This document shows, in pieces, positions 59,992 through 64,000 of a DNA stretch of 64,000 nucleotides. The stretch is taken from positions 1 through 64,000 of the forward strand of contig NZ_CP016438.1 in NCBI RefSeq assembly GCF_001685355.1, written 5' to 3'. The stretch comes from Streptomyces lincolnensis. Its GTDB lineage: Bacteria; Actinomycetota; Actinomycetes; Streptomycetales; Streptomycetaceae. The notes below the pieces were generated by a model, which was not told where the DNA came from, did not search any database, and saw only the letters and a list, made by a program, of their open reading frames with translations. Positions within the stretch are counted from its first letter, which is position 1. The number at the start of each line of letters is the position of its first letter. A program made the position numbers and the translations under genes.

Positions 59992-61296
59992 TCAGTCGGC
60001 GGGATGCGGCTGCGCGAAGCGTTCGAGGACATCGACCGGACCGACCTGTCCGCCCTTGAGCAGCAGCCGGCAGCCGGCCACGGCGGCTTCGCTGTCGGTG
60101 CGGCAGACGGGGGCGGCCGTGACGAACTGGGTGGCGACGCGCAGCTCGCTCACCCTCATGGTCAGCAGTGCGTGGCTGGAGGTGTCGCCGCCGAGTACGG
60201 CGACGTCCCGGGTGAGGCCCTTGACGGCCATGTTCCCGGCCAGGGTGCCCAGGAGTCCCCCCACATGGGCGGCGTCGAGGGGACCGGCCGCGGCGTAGCG
60301 GGGGTCCTGGGTGCCGCGCGTGGTGTGCACGATGACGTTCCGTCCGGCCGTGAGCAAGGCGGCCGAGCGCTTCTCCAGATCGTCCAGCAAGGACGGATCC
60401 TGTCCGTTGAGCAACTGCGTGGGCACGGCCAGCTCGGCCCAGCCGTGCGCGACGGCGTCGGCGATCTGTGCGTCCGTCGTGCTGGAGGCCGACGCGCTGA
60501 CGGCCAGCACCGGCCCGGAGGCGGGCTGGGCGCTGTCGGCCACCTCGGACCGCCCGGTGGCTGTGCGAGCGAGGGCGGCCATGACACCGCCGGAGCCGAC
60601 CACGATCGACGGGCCCTGCCGGGTGTCGTCCTCTCGCAGTGCCAGCGCGAGGGTCTCGAGGTGACCGTCCTCGACAGCGTCCACGACGAAGGCGGCCCGG
60701 CTGGACTGGCGGAGCGTCGCCCACTGCTCGCCGAAGGAACCATCGGCGTGGGCAGGGAGGTGGATGGCCGCGGGGACCTCGCCGGTACGCAGCTGCTCGG
60801 CGATCACCTGCCGCAGGTCGGCCTCGTGCATCGGAGTCGACGGATGCTGCGCCATGACGGGATGCCGGTCGAGACGGTAGGCGTCGCCGGAATAGCCGGC
60901 GAAGTGGTTGCTGAAGGCGGTGTACCGGCCGAAGCCCGGCTGTGCCGGTGCGACCGCGACCGGGCCATGGTGGGGGAAGCGCTCGTGCAGCAGCTCGATG
61001 CCTCTGCCGATGCTGCCGCGTGCGGGGGCACTGTCGAAGGTCGAGCAGACCTTGTAGATCAGCACCTGGGCATCGGCGGTGGCGATCCGATCCAGCTGTG
61101 CGCGCACCAACTCGTCGAAGGCTGCCCCGCCGAGCGAACGCGACGGTCCGGCGATCCCGACGACATCGCAGTCGCTGGGGAGCGGCCGGCTGCCGTCCCC
61201 GATGACGAGCACGGCGTCGAGACCGTGCCGGTGGGCCTGTGCGAGGACATCGCTGGCACCGGTCAGGTCGTCGGCCACGAAACTGACGTACGCCAT
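59992..61296 (-). CDS. Four-carbon acid sugar kinase (DUF1537/OtnK-like)
   Basis: A 434-residue kinase. N-terminal domain begins YVSFVADDLTGASDVLAQAH, the DDLTGA motif that defines the family, and contains IYKVCSTFDSAPARGSIGRG and APAQPGFGRYT. The C-terminal nucleotide-binding domain has VVGSGGVMAALA, VLAVSASASSTTDAQI and VLGGDTSSHAL. Family members phosphorylate C4 acid sugars or 3-oxo-isoapionate. ATG lies one base after the RuBisCO-like stop region (TGAC-ATG), so translation is coupled. It probably makes the phosphorylated substrate of the RuBisCO-like protein. Confidence 0.9.
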   Translation of the reverse strand: MAYVSFVADDLTGASDVLAQAHRHGLDAVLVIGDGSRPLPSDCDVVGIAGPSRSLGGAAFDELVRAQLDRIATADAQVLIYKVCSTFDSAPARGSIGRGIELLHERFPHHGPVAVAPAQPGFGRYTAFSNHFAGYSGDAYRLDRHPVMAQHPSTPMHEADLRQVIAEQLRTGEVPAAIHLPAHADGSFGEQWATLRQSSRAAFVVDAVEDGHLETLALALREDDTRQGPSIVVGSGGVMAALARTATGRSEVADSAQPASGPVLAVSASASSTTDAQIADAVAHGWAELAVPTQLLNGQDPSLLDDLEKRSAALLTAGRNVIVHTTRGTQDPRYAAAGPLDAAHVGGLLGTLAGNMAVKGLTRDVAVLGGDTSSHALLTMRVSELRVATQFVTAAPVCRTDSEAAVAGCRLLLKGGQVGPVDVLERFAQPHPAD

Positions 61297-61297
61297 G

Positions 61298-62563
61298 TCA
61301 GGCCACACCTCCGAACGTGCGCCCGGCGTGCAGCAGCGCCGGGTCGCCTGCCTCGGCCGCCGCGTGTGCCGCCACCTCCAGGGGAACACCGTCGACGGCA
61401 GCCGCCCAGGCGGCCCGGAGACTGCGCACGCCGGCCGCCGGTCCGTCGGGATGCGCGGCCACGCCGCCGCCCGCGAGCATCAGAAGGTCGGTCGAGCCGA
61501 CCGCGGTGAAGGTCGGTGCCGGGGTGGTGACGTTCTGGCCGGACGACAGGGTCGGTACCGGACTCAGCGTCTTGCCCAGGGGCTCGAGCAGGCTGCGTAC
61601 GTGGGCCGCGACCTCCTCGTCGGTCTCGTAGAACTTGCTGCCGAGACCGCTGACATGCAGATGGTCGGCTCCCGCCAGGCGGGCCAGCTGCTGCCACACC
61701 CGGTACGACACCCCCAGCGCCGGCGAGCGCATCGATCCGGCCAGACCGGCGCGATGTCCATGCACGGGGACTTCGGAGAACTCCCGCAGCCAGGCCAGCG
61801 CGGGCAGTCCCATGACGGGGACGTTGAGCATCACGCACCGGCCGCCCGCTCCGACCACCAGGTCGTGGCGCCGGCGGAGCCCGGCGAGGTCCCCCGTGAT
61901 GTTGAAGGCATACATGACCGGGTGGCCGGTGATCTGCTCGGCCTCCCGGATCTCTTCGGTGGCCACGGCGACCCGGCGCTCCAGCGGGAGGTACGCCGGA
62001 TCGGTCATCAGCTCGTCGTCCTTGATCAGATCGACCGACGCCCTGGCCAACTCCCGTACGACCAGGCGGAACTCGCTCTCGTCCAGACCGACGTTCGGCT
62101 TGATGATGGTGCCGATCATGACGCCCTCGGCACCCCCCATCAGCCTGCGGGTGCCCGGGACGCCGAACGCCGGGCCCAGGTGAGCGGCAACGAACTCGTC
62201 CGGCAGCTCGATGTCCTCCAGGCGGCAGGCGAACAGCTCACCCAGCTCGAAGAGGTTGCCTGCGATCGTGGTCTGCAGGGTCGCCAGGTCGGTCCCGATG
62301 TTCTCCATCGGGAACTCGACCACCACAAGAGCGGCCCGCACCGCCTCGGGGCGGGAACGCGACGGCAACGACGGGCTGCGCGCGCCCAGGTCCCGCACGC
62401 TGACGACCTGCGCTGCATGCCGCTCGCGAATACGGGGGGACTCGCCCGGCACAGCGACGAAGGTGCCACTGGACTGCTCCCCGGCCATCGCCGCGGCGGC
62501 CTGTTCCGGATCGATCTCCGATTCCAGGTAGTAGGTGCAGCGCACGACCCGCTGGTCACGCAT
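61298..62563 (-). CDS. RuBisCO-like protein (form IV)
   Basis: A 421-residue RuBisCO large-subunit homologue. By hand alignment: TIIKPNVGL retains Lys175 but has Asn for Lys177; IKDDELMTDPAYLP retains the carbamylated Lys and the Asp/Glu metal ligands; VHGHRAGLAG retains the His-Arg pair; HVSGLGSKFYE retains His327 and the loop-6 Lys; AGGGVAAHPDG is the phosphate loop with Gly for Ser379. The metal site is thus complete but CO2 fixation is unlikely. Next to a DUF1537 kinase it resembles the isoapionate-type decarboxylase/hydrolase RuBisCO-like proteins, better than DK-MTP enolase. ATG 62563 has GGAGA upstream. Confidence 0.9.
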   Translation of the reverse strand: MRDQRVVRCTYYLESEIDPEQAAAAMAGEQSSGTFVAVPGESPRIRERHAAQVVSVRDLGARSPSLPSRSRPEAVRAALVVVEFPMENIGTDLATLQTTIAGNLFELGELFACRLEDIELPDEFVAAHLGPAFGVPGTRRLMGGAEGVMIGTIIKPNVGLDESEFRLVVRELARASVDLIKDDELMTDPAYLPLERRVAVATEEIREAEQITGHPVMYAFNITGDLAGLRRRHDLVVGAGGRCVMLNVPVMGLPALAWLREFSEVPVHGHRAGLAGSMRSPALGVSYRVWQQLARLAGADHLHVSGLGSKFYETDEEVAAHVRSLLEPLGKTLSPVPTLSSGQNVTTPAPTFTAVGSTDLLMLAGGGVAAHPDGPAAGVRSLRAAWAAAVDGVPLEVAAHAAAEAGDPALLHAGRTFGGVA

Positions 62564-62607
62564 GTGCTCTCCGTTTCTCGACGACTCTGATGTGAGGGTC
62601 GTTCGTC

Positions 62608-63675
62608 TCAAGTGCCGTCGTGCTGTGCGGCAGCTTCCCTGTTCGCGCCGACCACGTAATGCGGGGCGGAGGACGGCCCGTCGCCGTCGGCTGTCGCATC
62701 GCCGACCCCGTCGGCGGCCCAGGGCTGCTTCAGGATCCGGCGTGCCCAGAAGACGGTGATCAGCGGACACAGGATCGACGTCACCACGACCGATGAAGCG
62801 ACGAGCACGGTCGCGTACTCGGCGGCCGGCGCGTAGACGGGATTGGCGGCCGCCACGATCGAGGGGACCACTGCCGCGTTGCCGGCGGTGGTCGCCGCTG
62901 CCAGGCCCGCGATGCCGTCGCCACCGCTCGCCTTGTCGGCCAGCAGCAGCACTGCCCCGCCGACCAGCACCACGAACAGCCCCAGCCCGGCCCCCAGCAG
63001 GCCGGCCTCCCAGACGGCTGTCAGGTTGAGCGTGAGTCCCAGTGACAGTCCGAGGAACGGCACGAGGGCGGGCACGGCGGGGGCCAGGAAGCGACGCATC
63101 TCGGGATCGAGGTTGCCCAGGAGCATCCCGAGCACCAGGGGCAGAATTGCTCCCACCAGGGTCTGCCAGGGGAAGGCGGACAGACCGGCGACGCCGAGCG
63201 TGATCATGGTGAGGAAGGGGCCGGACTCCAGGCTCATGACGCTGTAGGCGCCGACGTCGCGCTTGCGTCCGAACTGGGCCATCAGTGACATGTAGAGGCC
63301 GCCGTTGGTGTCGTTCAGCGCCGCCACGACCGCCAGCGTCGACAACCCCGCGAAGACTCCACCACTGACCGGCGATTCGCCGAGGAACCTCCCCAGGACG
63401 ACACCGACGACCAACGCGAACAGGACCTTGGTCCCCAGCAGCACACCGCCCTTCTTGGCGATGTAGGGCGTCGCCTTCACGTCCAGGGTCGCGCCCAGAC
63501 ACACGTAGAAGACGGCCAGGATCGCGGGCAGGCCCGTGTAGAGGGCTCCGGTGAAGGAGCCGAAGAACTCTCCGGAGCCCGGCGCCGCCGTGTGCACCAC
63601 GGCTCCGACGAGCATCGGGACGAGCATCAGCCCACCAGGCACCTTCTCGATGCCGGCTTTGATGGGCACAGCCAT
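62608..63675 (-). CDS. 2-keto-3-deoxygluconate permease-type transporter
   Basis: A 355-residue inner-membrane carrier with about 10 predicted helices, of the KdgT family: [60 protein letters not shown], and [20 protein letters not shown]. It probably imports a sugar acid by proton symport. ATG 63675 with GGAGG 5 bp upstream. First gene of the operon, 44 bp before the RuBisCO-like gene. A short hydrophilic C-terminal tail ends QHDGT. Confidence 0.91.
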   Translation of the reverse strand: MAVPIKAGIEKVPGGLMLVPMLVGAVVHTAAPGSGEFFGSFTGALYTGLPAILAVFYVCLGATLDVKATPYIAKKGGVLLGTKVLFALVVGVVLGRFLGESPVSGGVFAGLSTLAVVAALNDTNGGLYMSLMAQFGRKRDVGAYSVMSLESGPFLTMITLGVAGLSAFPWQTLVGAILPLVLGMLLGNLDPEMRRFLAPAVPALVPFLGLSLGLTLNLTAVWEAGLLGAGLGLFVVLVGGAVLLLADKASGGDGIAGLAAATTAGNAAVVPSIVAAANPVYAPAAEYATVLVASSVVVTSILCPLITVFWARRILKQPWAADGVGDATADGDGPSSAPHYVVGANREAAAQHDGT

Positions 63676-63694
63676 GGGGACCTCCGAACAGCAG

Positions 63695-63708
63695 TGTTCG
63701 AATGAACA
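63695..63708. promoter_or_regulatory. Operator TGTTC-GAAT-GAACA
   Basis: Inverted repeat with perfect 5-bp arms, 19 bp upstream of the permease ATG. It matches the second site at 63837-63850 in the same intergenic region. Confidence 0.72.
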
Positions 63709-63836
63709 TTGGGTGACTCGGACCGTAGCCGCAGGAAGCGGGCGGGTCAATGGGTTCTCGCCACGGCATCGTCTATATCGAGCCGAACCCACCCGCGCGA
63801 GCAGGCGTCGCAACAGGTCGGACGAGTCGGCTGTAA

Positions 63837-63850
63837 TGTTCACATGAACA
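63837..63850. promoter_or_regulatory. Operator TGTTC-ACAT-GAACA
   Basis: Second TGTTC-N4-GAACA site, 66 bp upstream of the DeoR-like start. Two matching sites flank the divergent promoters, so one regulator, presumably the DeoR-like protein, controls both directions. Confidence 0.72.
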
Positions 63851-63916
63851 CCGCTTGGACGGGATGGCAGCAATGGGTCACCCCGGGTGGAAGCCCAGAG
63901 CAGGAGGCCGGATAGC

Positions 63917-64000
63917 GTGATGAGCGTGGCTCAAGACGAGATGGAACCCGTGCGCAACTCCCGACAGCGAGCCATCCTCAGTGCCTTGCAGGAATTCCGG
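63917..64000 (+). CDS. DeoR-like transcriptional regulator, cut by window edge
   Basis: Only the first 28 residues are visible: GTG 63917 (AGGAGG 9 bp upstream), then ATG AGC and [18 protein letters not shown]. The RQRAILSAL pattern is how DeoR/GlpR-type repressors begin, leading into their HTH. Divergent from the sugar-acid operon. The family is inferred from a very short segment; GntR or IclR are possible. Confidence 0.5.
   Translation, partial: MMSVAQDEMEPVRNSRQRAILSALQEFR

Noticed and set aside
61298..62563. RuBisCO-like protein as CO2-fixing RuBisCO or as DK-MTP enolase
   Set aside because: Lys177 and Ser379 positions are changed and no phosphoribulokinase or methionine-salvage genes are present; the neighbours are a sugar-acid kinase and a KDG-type permease.
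1..64000. CRISPR arrays, rRNA genes and complete insertion sequences
   Set aside because: I looked for regularly spaced direct repeats, rRNA signatures and intact transposases and saw none; only TnpB and IS110 fragments are present.

Overview
The window is very GC-rich DNA with strong third-position GC bias, frequent GTG starts, dense TetR, HxlR, MarR and LacI regulators, subtelomere-style helicases and a Tap/Tpg-like gene pair. Together these point to a Streptomyces or close relative, most likely a chromosome arm or a large linear plasmid. No ribosomal, central-metabolic or polyketide/NRPS assembly-line genes are present. One initiator tRNA gene is the only RNA gene found.

Bases 1-18,900 hold an accessory catabolic region built from small regulator-plus-enzyme modules: short-chain dehydrogenases (SDR), an enoyl-CoA hydratase, an Old Yellow Enzyme, a quinone-oxidoreductase/SnoaL fusion, an acyl-CoA ligase and three related alpha/beta hydrolases, each near a TetR gene. 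A recurring 14-bp inverted repeat, ATTAYG-NN-CRTAAT or a near match, lies upstream of many of these genes and suggests one small regulon. Bases 19,800-26,060 hold a LacI regulator with a perfect 24-bp operator, divergent from a four-gene operon (MFS transporter and three hydrolases). Bases 26,600-48,000 carry further catabolic modules: dihydrolipoamide dehydrogenase with a saccharopine-dehydrogenase-like reductase, HxlR/oxidoreductase and HxlR-operator/hydrolase units, SDR-TetR, SDR with acyl-CoA dehydrogenase and MarR, an LLM flavin enzyme coupled to an SRPBCC protein, SDR/TetR, and an enoyl-CoA hydratase, hydrolase and acyl-CoA ligase operon.

The first 40 kb is littered with truncated, frameshifted remnants. 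Several are partial copies of intact genes elsewhere in the same window (Old Yellow Enzyme 3' end, hydrolase 5' end, TetR pieces, SDR C-terminus, acyl-CoA ligase core, HxlR 5' end, LPD/reductase junction). Others are relics of a GH3 glucosidase, 3-hydroxyisobutyryl-CoA hydrolase, propionyl-CoA synthetase, a CGNR zinc-finger protein, and TnpB and IS110 transposases. A perfect 207-bp repeat occurs in opposite orientations near 3.3 kb and 51.9 kb.

Bases 48,500-58,250 form a different block: two helicases with helicase-associated (HA) repeats around an unknown 166-residue protein, a divergent TniQ-domain protein, a strong terminator, an initiator tRNA gene, and a tightly coupled operon of a small HTH protein, a Tap-like protein and a Tpg-like protein. 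I infer a telomere or terminal-DNA maintenance function. This is the part most likely to hold an undescribed system. Bases 58,900-64,000 hold a sugar-acid catabolic operon (KDG-type permease, RuBisCO-like protein, four-carbon acid sugar kinase, zinc dehydrogenase) divergent from a DeoR-like regulator cut by the window edge, with two matching 14-bp operators between them.
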